64,000 nt of DNA from Anniella stebbinsi (GCA_029215795.1 JARDYH010000003.1:95822609-95886608), one strand, 5' to 3'; numbered from the stretch's first letter, positions 11,863 to 24,559 are shown. Numbers and translations are program-made. Notes: generated from the sequence alone by a model not told the origin.

Positions 11863-12800
11863 TTGGGATGTGCAGGGGATCCGATCCGATCCACGATCTG
11901 GATCCGATCCAGCCAAAATCAGAATGAAAGGAAACGATTCTGATTCCAAAAAATGGCGGTCCAATTTTTTCCGATCCTTTCCCCCCCCCCCCCAAATCGG
12001 ACATCCATTTTTTGTGTTTTTGGTGTTTTCGCCATAGGCTTGCATTAGGGGAAAGAAAGCTTTCACCCAATACAAGTCTATGGGGAAAACATGGCGGTGG
12101 GTGAGTGGGGATTTCCACCTCCCTCCCTCCCCCCACTCATGCTCCTTACCTACTGCCTCCTCGCTGCCATCTGCTGCCGCCCGCTGGTCCCTTCTACTGA
12201 GAAACAGGCTTTGCGGCTTGCCTCTCAGTAGAGCACCAGGTGATGACGTCACCTGGCGCTCTACTGAGAGGCAGGCTGCGAAGCCTGTTTCTCAGTAGAA
12301 GGGACCAGCGGGCGGTAGCGGGGTGCCCCGGCAGGTAAGGAGCGCGAGTGCCAGGGCCACCCATTGTCACCCGCTGGTCCCTTCTACTGAGAAACAGGCT
12401 TTGCAGCCTGCCTCTCAGTAGAGTGCCGAGTGATGACATTGCCTGGCGCTCTACTGAGAGGCAGGCCATGAAGTCTGTTTCTCAGTAGAAGGGACCAGCG
12501 TGTGGCAGCGGATGGAAGCTGACGGCCCCGGCAGGTAAGCAGCGCGAGTGGGGGGGATGGACAGGGAGGGAGGGGGAGTTAGGTCCCCATTCACCCGCCC
12601 CCATGTGTTCCCCCAATGCAAGCCTATGGCGAAAACACCTAAAATGGCGTCCAATCCGAAAATTGGACGTCCAATTTTCATATCAGAATCAGATCCGATC
12701 GGATCCATGGGACCTCCAATTTTGTCCGATCCGATCCAGGGCAAAATCCGAGGTCCCAATTCTGATTCCAATACGATTTTTCCTCCCCTGCGCGCCCTTA
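11863..12800. mobile_element. GATCC-rich hAT element 2, 938 bp, with two palindromic modules
   Basis: Flanked by the 8-bp duplication CTATATAT (11855-11862 and 12801-12808). The left end GGGATGTGCAGGGGATCC and right end CCTGCGCGCCCTTA are more worn than in the other copies. GATCC repeats border both ends. Two palindromes (12182-12310 and 12372-12500) share arms containing CCCTTCTACTGAGAAACAGG. The first is centred on a perfect CRE, TGACGTCA (12244-12251). In the second the centre has decayed to TGACATTG. There is no coding capacity. The worn ends suggest an older insertion than elements 3 and 4. Confidence 0.75.
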
Positions 12801-12808
12801 CTATATAT

Positions 12809-13927
12809 TACAGAGAATGATAGAATTGAAAAGTAAGGAATCTGAATATCATTAAAGTCAAATTTCGGCAAGAGCAATACAAGAAAACATTCTTATATGG
12901 TGGTGTATGTTACCTCATTCCAAAAATGTTATTTGGTTGACCTTGCATAATCAGTTAGGCACTTATGTGATTTTTGTAGGTTCTGTATATATCAAGAAGT
13001 GTCAGACATAATAAATACCTTTAAACAGATGTCTACATGGTGTCGGGAAGGCAAGACCATAGAGATTTAAAGCATGTATGTGTTCTTGCTTTTGCCTAAG
13101 TAGAGCCTTACTCAACAAGCAACTCAAAGGAAACCCAAGTAATTTTTTTCCCATTGGTTAAGTCTGGAGTATATTGGATGCTATGAGAGTGTTGCCAGTT
13201 ACTCCTTCAATTTCCCTGTAGTGTGAAAAAGACTACTGGAATCTTTTTTTGGAATCTGTTTTAAATGAAGAAGAGAGATCTTTTTTAAAAAAATCTAATA
13301 TTTGAATGGTAGGAGGGTTACAGGCAAAGAAGGAGATAAGAGGATTTACATTAATGGTTCTGAATTTTTACAACCATATGAACAAAATGCCATTATGTTG
13401 AATTTGACATAATGTTCAATAAAATGGGAGCATTTCTTTTTGTAAAAGTAAACTAACAATGCACAGGTGATGGTATTAAGAGAATAACGTTGAGTAGCTC
13501 TGTGCCTGCCTTCAGCTTTGGTTACACAAGAGCAAAAAAAGTGGCAAGCACAAGTACAATAAAGCAATGTGCCGTTATGTTTAGATAACACATGGGAATA
13601 GTATGAGTTAGCAAGGAGATAAATGAGATTTGTAATAAGAAGATGTAATAGTTGCCTTTTGCGGGTGGGTGGGGGAGTTCCTAAATAGCCAACTGTCCTC
13701 TTGGCAATTTAAAAAATGACAAATGCTATTAATTTTGTACTCCCAAAGAGACTTCAGATTAGAGTGTGAATGATTTGTCAGTTGTTTTAAATTCATTATA
13801 AGGACACTCAGACAATATTGCATGACAAAAACAAAAATTAATGGCAGTCTGCAATCGGAAGGAAGCACAGTTGGAGTTTCAGTTGGTATATCTGCATACA
13901 CTTGAATCTGAAGTATTTAAACATCTA
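12809..13927. other. intron sequence, nothing recognised
   Basis: AT-rich intron without a recognisable exon, RNA gene or transposon end. Confidence 0.5.
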
Positions 13928-13980
13928 GGAGGGGCCATAGCTTAGTGGTAAAGTGCATGTTGGAGAAGATGGTCCTAGAC
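13928..13980 (+). mobile_element. tRNA-headed SINE fragment
   Basis: GGGGCCATAGCTTAGTGGTA matches the RNA polymerase III A-box head of the squamate SINE class that begins GGGCCATGGCTCAGTGG. Only the head is recognisable; the B box is degraded. Confidence 0.5.
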
Positions 13981-15237
13981 ATAATGGCCAAGGACCTGAG
14001 TCCATATATGGCCCTCCTAATGTTCAGTATACCCATGAATAAACAAAGAATGCACTAAACTGTTCAAAGGATTTACATCTCTTATTTACATTTTTTATCA
14101 AGAGCTTTTGAATGTTTTTGTTCAAATTATCTTCCATTTCAACCTCCACCTCTAGCTTCTGTGTTATTCCTACTCCTCCCACTGACATCACTGTCAGCTG
14201 TTAAAACAGGATAGATAGATGTGAAGTCTCGGGGGGGGATATCAAACTGCAGTGCAGCAAGAACAGATAATCATGATCCAGCTATTCGTCCTTCCTATTT
14301 GTTTTAATAGATTAGGTTTTTTTAAAAAAAATGTTGAATGCCATGGATAACACTTTTTCTGCACTTTGCAACATCTTTGGAGGCTCTGTAGAACTAGTTT
14401 GAGCTACTACAAGTGTCCATTGGAGTGATTCTGATTAAAATGAAATCCATGTAATTAAAGAATCTAAACAGAAAGAGTATGCTTACATCACACACGAAAA
14501 CTGGGTTAATAGCCATGCCCTCTTCCCATGAAGCCCTGGGAACTGAAGTAGTGTGAGGTGGGCTAAGGGCCTCTTACACAGAAATTTTACACCCTCATCA
14601 AACAATACTCCCAAGGGACATGATGCTTAGTTTGCCTGGTATAGAAATGAGCAGTATGGGATGCAGAGGTGCCCAAACCCTGCCCTCAAAGCTTTGGGTG
14701 CCAGAACAGTTTCAGGATTGCAACCTCTGTGGGCCATAGCAGCCGTTGGTATGAATTGATTAGGAGACATCTGTGCTCAGGGCTCTCTCAAAGTATTTTG
14801 GCACTGCAGGCAAGGTATAATTTTGGCACAGACACACAACACTACCACTATTAGTTGCAGTAGAATGGGGCCATGGGATCTCTAACCATTCCAATGCCCT
14901 CATTGGCTGTGCATCCTCCAAACTTAGTGAGCTGATTGGTTCCGCTCACTGCCTCGCTGACTGCCCCTCACTCACTGGGGAAAATATTGTGATTTAAAAT
15001 AGCATACAGCTGCAGCCTGGACTGGCCAATGCAGCTCTTTCCTTTACTGCATGCCCAGCCTTGCCCTGCCACTATTGCCTGCCCTGGGGTGGGGTGGGGT
15101 CATTTGGCACCCTTGATCCCTTGGCGCACCAGGCCACCAACCACTTTGCCCCATCTGTGATAGCCAAGAGCAGAGACTGCCAACTGCTGTACTCTTCAAA
15201 GCATTCTTTTATCCAGCAGCATCTTTTGGCACACAAA
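13981..15237. other. intron with a possible decayed repeat
   Basis: Around 14500-14610 a sequence with CCTGGGAACTGAAGTAGTGTG looks like a worn interspersed repeat but could not be bounded. Nothing else recognised. Confidence 0.35.
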
Positions 15238-15788
15238 GGCCCTTTCTACGCCTACAGGTGTAGAGGGCCGGAGGGGTGGTGAACCTGGAAGTGTCTACTT
15301 CCAGGTTCATCACACTAATTCACACTATTCGTGCGACGACCCAGGCTCCATCGCATGTTGCTAGCGCCATCTTTTTAAGCAAGAAGAGTGCACAAGCGCT
15401 CCAGTGAAGAACTGTGAGTTTGTTTGTTTTTAAAAAACTTATGCGATCTGGCCCCTCTCCCCCCCCCCCCCGCCATCCTCGGGATGGCGATTTTGCTATC
15501 CCCCCTCTCCTGATGGTCACGGAGCTGTGCAGTGCGGCTCCGTGGCCATCTGTGCTACTGTGCTTACTCATGCATAAGCATGGCAGCACTGGGGCGGGCG
15601 GCCACATTCTTCCGTGGTCCCGGGAACTTCCCGGGACCGCAGAAGAATCTGGATTTTTCTGGTTCCTGAGAACCAGGAATAATCCCGTGCCTGCTGACCC
15701 CCACCCTTGGGACTCCCTGTGTTTCATTCGGACACACAATGAGCAGCCGGGGTCCATTCCAGTCATTTTGCCTAGTGTGAAAAGGGCC
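15238..15788. mobile_element. hairpin-rich MITE, 551 bp
   Basis: Ends GGCCCTTTCTAC and GTGAAAAGGGCC form short inverted termini. Inside are successive hairpins: GAACCTGGAAGT with its complement (15281-15292 and 15297-15308), a CATCCTCGGGATGG hairpin near 15473, an 11-bp perfect pair GGTCCCGGGAA/TTCCCGGGACC with a one-base loop (15616-15638), and GGTTCCTGAGAACC near 15660. No target duplication was found. The long minus-strand ORF here is a by-product. Confidence 0.55.
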
Positions 15789-15793
15789 AAAAT

Positions 15794-16130
15794 GTCATAA
15801 GCACAGAAGAAGAGCCATGCTGGATAAGAACATAAGAAGAGCTAAGGGTCCATCTAATCCACCATTCTGCCAACTGCGAACCCACAAGCAAGACACAAGT
15901 GCAACACCATCTGCCTGCCCATATTCCTCAGCAGCTGGTGTACATAGGCATACTGCCTCTGATACTGGAGGTAGCATATAGACATCAGAACCAGTAGTCA
16001 TTGATAGCCTTCTCCTCCAGGAATTTTTCTACTCCCAAATTTAAAGCCATCCAACCAATCAGCTTCATGGGATGGCTTCCAGTATGATGAGAGAGGGAGA
16101 AAAATGTCTTCCTGTCTGCAGCATGCATAA
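15794..16130 (-). mobile_element. CR1-like LINE 3' end with duplicated terminus
   Basis: Two successive copies of the terminal motif, one with AGAAGAGCCATGCTGGAT and one with AAGAACATAAGAAGAGC, precede the family body (CATACTGCCTCTGATACTGG and AGTAGTCATTGATAGCC). The orientation is opposite to that of the 36495 copy. Confidence 0.65.
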
Positions 16131-16229
16131 TATTATTTATTTATGACATTTATACACCGCTAACTTTAGAAAAATCTTGTACACCTCTATATCTTCTCAC
16201 AATAAAGTTGATTGCTTTGTAGCAATACC

Positions 16230-16555
16230 ATTAGGCTGACCATATGAAAAGGAGGACAGGGCTCATGTAACTTTAACAGTTGCAGAGAAAAGGGAATTTC
16301 AGCCAGTGTCATTTGTATGCAATTAGTTCCTGGTGAAATTCCCTCTTTATCACAACAGTTAAAGTTGCAGGCACTATACTAGAGTGACCATATACAAAAG
16401 AAGGCAGGGCCCCTGCAACTTTAACAGTTGTGATGAAGAGGGAATTTCACCAGGAACTAATTGCATACAAATGACACTGGCTGAAATTCCCTTTTCTCTA
16501 CAACTGTTAAAGTTACAGGAGCCCTGTCCTCCTTTTCATATGGTCAGCCTAATTG
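16230..16555. mobile_element. palindromic hAT MITE, family P copy 2
   Basis: Same structure and nearly the same sequence as the copy at 936, with ends TAGGCTGACCATATG and CATATGGTCAGCCTA. The 8-mer GCAATACC occurs at 16222-16229 and 16556-16563, a likely target duplication with a few extra bases at the edges. It includes the same asymmetric centre in the same orientation as copy 1. Confidence 0.85.
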
Positions 16556-16563
16556 GCAATACC

Positions 16564-18214
16564 TAAAAACCAGTGGACACCACTTAACCTACTAACCCTT
16601 AAAATACAATTGGGCTATTGAAAAGTGTGTGTTTCTGGAGATCTGGAACTTTTCTTTATTACACACACACATCAAATGTAACGTGTTTCAAAATGGAAAC
16701 ACTCACGAAGTCATGGGTGCAACATCAGGAATGGTAAACCATGAAAATACTCATTTTTGATTAATGCGATGAGTGGATTGGGTAAATAGATCAGAAATAG
16801 AAACATCACACTGCTTTCTGGGGTAGCTATACCAGGTGTGTTGTAGAAACGGATGTCTCATTGTCAATACTGGGGTTTTGTTTTGGGGAGGGGGTCGGTG
16901 GTTTTTTTTTTATGATTTGAAGAGTTCTCCTTCTGATGAGTTTGTAACAGATTTTCTTTTGTAGAAAATTAAGACATTTAATAGGAAACAAGAACTAGAA
17001 CCCCATATTGCTACGCAACATCAAATGTGGAGGATTGACTGCATATTAAGAAATAAAGGTTAATTAATCTGGAAGTTAAGGTTGTGATACTGCTCTCCCA
17101 ACTACTTGAGAGCCTGGTGACCACATAAAAAAATCAGTCTGATCTTACTCCTAATGTTGTTGTTGAGCTATTCCATGTGAGGGATTGTTTGATTTTTACA
17201 CACCATCACAAACTGTCCTATGCATGATTTAGCAGTAGCACACCAAAGCTAAACTTATGGTAACACGTGCATCAGGTTGGCATGCTGAAAGTCAATACAA
17301 TCTGGCCTTTTGTCATACCCACCATGCACTTAAGTGTTCGTGAGAACAGGTTCCTGCTGGCCACAATATTTAAAGGCTTTCCCCTATTGTACCTGAATGT
17401 GAATAGATATACCAGAACAAGGTAGTGGGCTCTATTGAAAACAGCTGAATATGGAAGTGGCCACATTGCTCCCTTGTGTATGCTGTTAGTAGAAAGCTGC
17501 CTGGTCTGCATTAACTGCAGTCTTGGCTAGTTTTCAGTCTTAAGGGCACACTTTGATTTTTGAAATGCAAAGGAAAATCAGCTCTCCACTTTCTATTGTT
17601 AAAACTGCCATCTGACTTTCCTTTAGATTCTTTCCTGCATTTTGTGAGTGGGGTGGTACGGCGTGCAGTAGGCATTACAAATGGTGTTTGATTTCCTGTT
17701 AAATAAATATATTATTATAGATCCCTGTGGTGATACTCAGCCAATAGCAGTTCTCGGATTTGTCATATTTTCATAGCTGTGTGTGAGGGGTGGGGAGCAG
17801 CAGGCAACCAGAGTTAATCAAGTATGCCTATGATGGCCTCATGATCTCTGCATGAACCCAATTTAAAGCACATGTTTCAGTGTGATGCTCTCACAACATA
17901 ACTTGTCTGGAATAAGGACCCCAATCTCTCTTTTCCTTGTTATTAATTATTGTTTCAACGTTGACAGGGAACAAGGAGCAATGACATCAATACACATTAG
18001 AGAAGGCCGTGCTGATAAGTTCAGCCTCCCTAAATTGGTGGTGATGGAGACCAACTGTTCTGGGAAGAGGCAACTTTAGCCTTTTGTAGACGTCCTGCCT
18101 TGATCCATAAATAAATAATATCCACAAATGAGCAAAGTTAAGGCCTGGTGCAAAACCCCAGTGATGTGATACAAAGAGCAACGAAGAGACTATTAAAGAA
18201 GAATATACAAATGT
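16564..18214. other. intron sequence, nothing recognised
   Basis: No exon, RNA gene or transposon terminus recognised. Ordinary AT-rich intron. Confidence 0.5.
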
Positions 18215-18470
18215 TTATGGGCCGATCTACTCGCTAGGTTTTTAACGTTTTATAAGGGTTATGAAAACTCTTTGGGCCACATGACGCACTCCCTATAATG
18301 TTGTATACCTGAGGTTTTTTAAAACTCACTTCAGCTATATACAACGGTTTCACTTTTAATAAATCATTTTAAATAAAATAATGTGTCCTTCCTTACCGTT
18401 TGTGATTCGTGGGGGCAGTGCTTCGTTGACCGGCGCCCAAATGCTTAGCAGTTGATTGGTGGGGAAGAAA

Positions 18471-18600
18471 GAGGAAGTGGGTGAGTGAACTACAACACCC
18501 ACAATTCTTAGCCCTATACTCGCTAGGATATGACAGAGGAACAAAGGAGGAAGTGGTGACTGAACTACAACGCCCACAATGCCTTGCCCTAAACTCACTG
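18471..18600. repeat. imperfect tandem duplication with SBS-like motifs
   Basis: The block GGAAGTGGGTGAGTGAACTA followed by CAACACCCACAATTC recurs about 75 bases later as GGAAGTGGTGACTGAACTAC followed by AACGCCCACAATGCC. Each copy contains an ACTACAAC..CACAAT stretch similar to the ZNF143/STAF SBS motif. Flanking sequence (GATCTACTCGCTAGGTTTTT near 18225 and an inverted relative near 18750-18790) hints at a surrounding MITE of about 590 bp that I could not delimit. Confidence 0.5.
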
Positions 18601-19281
18601 TAAAAATGAAAGAGAAAGAGACAGGACAGAAGAGTGTGTGACCGCACACACTGCTTTGAAGACTGAAGAAGTTTTGTCCTGTAACGTGAGTACTCAGTAA
18701 TGTGGTCTAAGATGTTTTGCTACGACAATATTTCAAACTCTTATCTGACCTGTTTTTAACGCAACAACACTCCGTGTAGATTCCCCCTAGGTCAAGTTCA
18801 AAAAGCCATGCAATTAGTCCTATGTGCCTAAGGCACATTTGGCGTCATGTTTCCGAAACAGCGACTTCCAAGACTATGTGACAAAACTAGTCTGTGATGT
18901 AGCATGGGTGGCCTTCTGTTCAAAGGGAAAGGTCAAAAATATGACTGGGTATGCACATGCCTTTGAGCCTACTTAAACTTAAAGTAAGTGTTTGGATCCC
19001 ACGCTCTGGCTGCCATGCTGCACACAAACTTCTTAAATCCTATTGACATCAGTTGGCTGAAGATTTGTACCCTTCCTCTGTAAACTGTGAGGCTATTGAG
19101 CATTTTCATTAGAGGGTGTATATGACATGAATGGATGATAACTTTAAGAATTTGTGTCTGGGCTTACATGTTTTCCTCTTCTCTCCTCATCCCTTTTTCT
19201 TTTAGTGCCATGCCTTTTTTATTGATCACATGCAAGCTGCCTGAGGAGCCTTTTGGCTGAAGAGCAGAGTAAAAGAGCTTT

Positions 19282-19705
19282 AAGGCTGGAATCCTATGGA
19301 GATAGATAACAGGCTGATAACTATTCAATGCAGGGCAACCGGAGCATGGAGACGATTCTTGCTTCTGTGCCTTGGGTGCCCTTCATTTTTAGCTAGTTGG
19401 GCAATTTTGCCTGTCTAGCCATAGCTTCAAGGAGGGGAGGGGGAGAAGGAGGCCAAGGTGCACAGAGGTCTCCTCCCCTCCCTGTCCCTGGGACTGCTCC
19501 CTTTTTGCCATCTCTATGCTCCATTTCCGAACGCAGAGATGTAGCTGGTGCAGCAAGAACCGCACCAGCTACAAGGGGGACAGACAGGGCAGTGAGCACA
19601 GTTTCTGGGGACATGGTCAGAGCCCTGACTCCCACCTCTAGCCTCGGAACCCAAAAAGTGCTATGGCCATCTGGACAGTATTTAGTGGCTATAGGATTGC
19701 ACCCT
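19282..19705. mobile_element. possible MITE with ATCCTAT termini
   Basis: GGCTGGAATCCTATGGAG on the left and CTATAGGATTGCACC on the right are approximate inverted copies, as in a common reptile MITE class. The interior is GC-richer and contains a GCTGGTGC/GCACCAGC hairpin (about 19547-19571). No target duplication was seen. Confidence 0.35.
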
Positions 19706-19929
19706 GCACCAATAAATATAGGCCCAGAATTGAAATGGTTCTGTTATCAGTGAACCAAAGGATTACTAAAATTGCGATTGGGATATAGTGGAGTGTGTTA
19801 TGGTGCAATCCAGAAGACTTTAAGCATGCATAAATTGTTTGAAGTTGATGGGGCACATTAGATTTAAGTCCTGTTGAAATGAATAGGTTTAATTACTAAT
19901 CCTAGGATTTCAATGGGACGAGTACAACG

Positions 19930-21189
19930 AACTGTAGTTAGATTCGTATGTTTTAAGTGTTTATGCTGAATTTACAGAGCGAACAGCAGCAAATGTGACT
20001 TAGGGACTGTGCCAGCGATACTGGAATGATGTAATTATCTTCTTTGCATAATAAATTTGTTCTTGTTTAACCAAATCCATCATCTTGGTATCCTTTCTTT
20101 TCTCCCAGAATATGCCTTTAGTGTCTGGTTGACATTTAGAATGGAAGACTTCAGACTTTTTAAATTCTCTCTACAGCACTTTGCTTATTTTAACTGTTAC
20201 ACAAATGAGTAAATGTGAGATTAATAAATTAGATGATTATATTTGTCCTGTGGTAGCCTTGAAGTTGCTTGGAAAGTAAAACACTTATGTTTGACACTGA
20301 ACTAAATGTTTGCATCTAGGCGCCGAACTAGAAGTGATGTTAACTAAATATTTGCATATAAACATGCAGGATTAAAAAAAATATAGCATGGGGGGAATAG
20401 ATGGGAAATTTAACCCCTCCACCCTGCTGTGATCTTGAGAAAAATTCCTCTTCTGAAGCTGCTATTTGCATTGGAAGGAATGGGAGATATTCTCCCACTC
20501 CAAATAACAACTTCAAAAGAGCAACAAAATACATTGGGGAAAATAATGAATTTCTTAGGTGATACAATTTTTTGTAGGCAATTAACTTCCTATACTGCAA
20601 GGCTATAGACATTACCCAGGTGGGGGTTCCCCCTCTCCCACCCACATGGTTCTATGAGTCCTTTGTTTCACGCTGATATGATAATTTTTAATATCATATT
20701 AAATAATCAGACCATGTAGTATTGGTGTGTGTGTTTGTGTGTCTGTTACTCTTGCTCTTTTATGTTCCATGGACATGCTAGTGCAGTGTTACTGCAAAGA
20801 CTTTTCCCCCCCAAAATTAAAATCTTCAGCTCAAAAAAAAAATTTTTTTTTTGAAAAAATATATATTATTCATTGGTTTATACATGGATATGTTTATTAG
20901 TTGTTCCAGCCATCATGGTCAAATCAACTTTATATACACCAACAATATGGATAAAAACATAAAAACTCCATAATACCAAAAAGTAAAATATAAAAAGATA
21001 CTAGAAAAGGTTTCCATTAGAATGTGCCCATATACATGTGAAAGATAGTCTTAATACAAAGAATTAAAATAAGAGGCACGAAGAATTTACATTAAAAGGT
21101 CCATAAATGTATAAAAGTTAATACTACTGATATGTTAAAACTTCAGTTTAAATTTCATAATTACAGTTCACCATATTGACCTCTACGAA
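19930..21189. other. intron sequence, nothing firmly recognised
   Basis: AT-rich. The part after about 20870 may be 3' untranslated sequence of the LINE remnant that follows on the minus strand. A T/A homopolymer block lies at about 20833-20860. Confidence 0.35.
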
Positions 21190-21197
21190 TCATCTTC

Positions 21198-21470
21198 TCA
21201 ACTTTTAGGCAGCCACTGCGAATCTCGGAACTCTGTCACAAATTCGTCAGCATCAGAGAGCAAATATATAACTTTAGCTTGATCATCACTGTCAGATGTA
21301 TCTCGTAACAGATTCAAAATAAATTTTGTCCTGGGTTCAGAATACAGAGAACAATTTAATAAATAGTGGTAGAGATCCTCTACTACTTGAGCACCACATC
21401 TACAGAACCTCTGTTGCACAGGCATCTTACAGTAACGGCCCTCTAAATATTGTTTATTTATTTACTTATT
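21198..21470 (-). pseudogene. LINE ORF2 C-terminal remnant (zinc-knuckle)
   Basis: The minus-strand frame reads MPVQQRFCRCGAQVVEDLYH then YLLNCSLYSEPR, a C-x-C..H..C pattern like the reverse-transcriptase-associated zinc-binding tail of non-LTR retrotransposons. The frame continues upstream as LEGRY.K before decaying. It ends at a stop near 21198, followed by AT-rich sequence. No reverse transcriptase core is left. The LINE clade is not certain. Confidence 0.55.
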
Positions 21471-22439
21471 TATGAGCTCTGCAGCATTGCACTCAAACGC
21501 TCCTGTAGAATGGCATCAACAACGCGTTTTTATTTGGGGGAAACCAAATTTTATTTTCGATTTTATGGTCCTCCAAGAAAGAAGCACGTTCCCATGAAAA
21601 ATCTGTTACCAACCTTCCAAAATTCGCCTTCCTTGTTAGACGACAACTGGAGCAGAACACAAGGCACTGCAGAAGTGCAAGATAATAATTATTTGTTTAT
21701 TATTTATTTCCAATATTTATATAATGAAGGGTACCTTTGCATTATTTCTGATGAGCGTGTGCACTGTGGGGATGGATAACATCAACCCTCATCAACTTTA
21801 ATGTTCCATTTATATTGCATAATGAAAATACAGGTGAGCTCTAAATCAGGATGCAGTCTTTAATATGAACACTTTTTTAATCATGCTGAACACATCTGTT
21901 TCTGTATAAGCAACATTTGTGTTGCTCAGAGGGGAGAAATATATGCATTCTTGATTATTATTTTAAAAAATGCTTAAAGGAAGGGGTAAAAACCTATAGG
22001 CTTTCTGAAAACCCTGTTCTGTAGAGTAATTGTAACTTGTCAGGGAGAGACATTATAATTACGTCTACTGGAACATACGTCTCCAAGCACACAATGGAAT
22101 TAATCTTTTCATAGGTAATTTTATTCTGCAACAATACCATTTATTAGTAGGTGGGGGGTATTATTTCCCTTTATTAAAAAACAAAAAACAAAAAGGAGAA
22201 GCTGTTTTATATTAGTGCAAGGGGGGAAATTACTCAGCTCACACAGCCATACCCTTTGCTTTCCCAGAGTGGCTTCTGCTTAGAAATGTAAGATGGGCTC
22301 TAACGGCCAGCTTGCCACTAAAGTTCAAATTTATTATTTGGTGTGTAAATTCTGAAAATGAAGCTAATTACATAACTTATTCTATCTCCACAATTTATTC
22401 TCCCCGCCCTGGTTTTTGGCCCCTTTCCTCCACTGTGTT

Positions 22440-22975
22440 AATTGCAGATGAAGAGGGAAATGCACAATTTCCAGAGGCTCTGGAAATCATGCATTCCCCC
22501 CCCCATGAGCCAATTAGGGCCTTGAATGCCCTACCCTTGCATTAATAGGAGCCTTTCTACACTACTGCTTTAAAACGGTTTATAACAGTTTTAAACCAAT
22601 TAATAACCATTATTGACCGGTTTAAAACTGTTATAAACCATTTTCAAGCAGTAGTGTAGATAGGCTCACAGGCCAATAAGGCCCTCATTGGCACAGGGAC
22701 GATGACACATGATTCCCAGAGCTTCCAAAATTGCACATTTCTTTCTGCTGTGTTAATGGCAGCTGCCATTAATGCAGCAGAGGGATATGGCTGGAAGTCA
22801 GGGTGGACCTGCGCCGAAGTGCCTGCAGGGGGGCTCGTGAGCTCTTGGGTATCGGTCCACACTTGCATTGACCATGTCCAATTGGGCCCCTGAGGGTCGG
22901 ACATGGGGGGGGTCTGCTGCCCTTGCAGACCCAGTCAGACGCTTGCGCCCTCCCTACTGCACAATTTAGTTTGTG
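22440..22975. mobile_element. palindromic repeat with a MITE nested in its loop
   Basis: TGCACAATTTCCAGAGGCTC..AATTAGGGCCTT (about 22461-22523) and its reverse complement (about 22679-22737) form arms around the nested MITE at 22549-22667. The right part shares sequence with 56860-57180, including a GGCAGC(T/C)(G/A)CCATT block and a common end, GACCCAGTCAG. The arms have diverged by substitutions. Confidence 0.5.
22549..22667. mobile_element. MITE family B copy 1
   Basis: Inverted termini GAGCCTTTCTACACTACTGC and GCAGTAGTGTAGATAGGCTC, with arms containing GGTTTATAACAGTTTTAAAC. The symmetry is almost complete over 119 bp. Relatives lie at 24117, 24560, 60714 and 62038. Confidence 0.7.
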
Positions 22976-22979
22976 TGCT

Positions 22980-24116
22980 AGAAAGGCTGGAAGTTAGGCA
23001 AGAGACAGTGCTTAGAATAGCATTTGGGAGCCATCTCTTGATATTTCAGTGATCAAGTGATGAATATGCATGTGTGAACCAGTTCCTAGATAAATCTGAA
23101 TCCTGAATATAGTAACACATTATAATGAAGTCTCACAGCCAAGAAGCTGAATGTGTGACTTTCATGGCTTGATTTAATAAGAGCCCTGTGGTATCAGCCG
23201 CCAGCCAGCAAGATAAAATGGTGGAAAATGGAATGGAACTAGTGATTATGGTTAGGAAACTGAATAGAAGTCAACGTTGGGCAAATTGCTTATCTTATAC
23301 CGAGCTTCAATATCATCATAGAATGTCCTCATGTGTTCAGTGATAGTAATATTGCTAATCTATTTCATCATGACTTTCTGTTTATAAAAGACTTCCTGGG
23401 AAGGTGTAAGATCAATCATTAGGCTGATCTCCTGTTTTAATTAGCCTCTTGCCATTGCCCATTCACTATATAGTAACATTTATTAAATTGATTTTGTCAC
23501 ATGATTGTGTCCAAAATTAATTGTTGCCATTACAGAAGAACTGTAGCAGCACCAAGGACATTTGATACAATTGTGTGTCAAAAGTGACAAATGTTTTGGG
23601 GATAGTCAGGAGGGTCTTATGACTCACAAGCCACTTGGCCCCTTTTCTGTGTCGTGAGGTCTCTTCTTGTTGGTGATAAAATCACTTTGCTCATAAAAAC
23701 CTTCTAGCCCCTGTGGTTGCAAATGTGTTCCACTTTGCTTTAAAAGCTGAGCAATCTGCAAGCCAAAACTGATGATGTTTTAATGTCACATGACTATTAA
23801 ATTAATTGGATTGGCATTTCCAGCCCTTTTGATCACCTTAGCTCATGTATTACATTATCCACAGGATAGTGTTGTCATGCTTGGACATGGGAAAAGTACT
23901 ATAGATTATCATGTAATGAATCTTCATGGATCATTATCTGTGATCATCTCAGGCAATTAACCAAAAATTGGAGCTAAGGTCATAAGCCAATTAGACGTAT
24001 GCTGCCCCCAAATTGTGTAAGGGCTGTATCAGCAACCAAGGGAACAACTTAGGTGATGCACATGAGCTTATCAACATCCCTACCCTATCAATCACAAAAC
24101 AAAGCTGAAACATTTG
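22980..24116. other. intron; AT-rich, possible conserved non-coding stretch
   Basis: No transposon signature seen. Around 23280-23530 the sequence is repeat-free with homeodomain-type motifs (TTTTAATTAGCC, AAATTAATTG). Conservation cannot be judged from one sequence. Confidence 0.3.
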
Positions 24117-24256
24117 GAGCCTATCTACACTACTGCTTTAAAATGGTTTAAAATGGTTTATAACAGTAGTGACAAGTGTTGAGGACCAGGACACACTCCA
24201 TATACAGTTTTCAAATGTTTTCAAAGTGTTGTATAATGCTTGGTGTAGATCATCCT
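24117..24256. mobile_element. MITE family B copy 2
   Basis: Left terminus GAGCCTATCTACACTACTGC and right terminus GCTTGGTGTAGATCATCC. The interior contains CAGTAGTGACAAGTGTTG and CCATATACAGTTTTCAAA, shared with the copy at 24560. Confidence 0.6.
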
Positions 24257-24559
24257 TGGTCTATTAATCTATTCAAACAAATTAAGGAAACATTTGATTT
24301 GGTAAAAAGGGTGCCTTGATTAATCAGGCAGCAGACTTTGGTGTTGTTGTTTGCTGAACAAAATTATTTTTCAGTACACATGCTTATAAAAACTGCATGT
24401 GGTAAATGCCATCTTAAAAGAGGCATTCTCCCTCTTCTACCACCCAGGAAGGAGTGCTTCTTCTAAGATGAATTCTCCTGTATCAGCTAATCACTCAGGA
24501 GTGGACAACTTGGTGGTATTTTGAGCAACATCACCAATCAACCCTAGCTAGCAATAGGG

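Noticed and set aside
13928..13980. Functional tRNA gene
   Set aside because: The head matches a SINE A box but there is no cloverleaf, anticodon arm or intact B box. The same applies to 31170-31324, 33966-34040 and 60670-60990.
15320..15790. 156-residue minus-strand ORF
   Set aside because: It spans the serial hairpins and C run of a MITE, with overlapping ORFs on the other strand of equal length. No domain.
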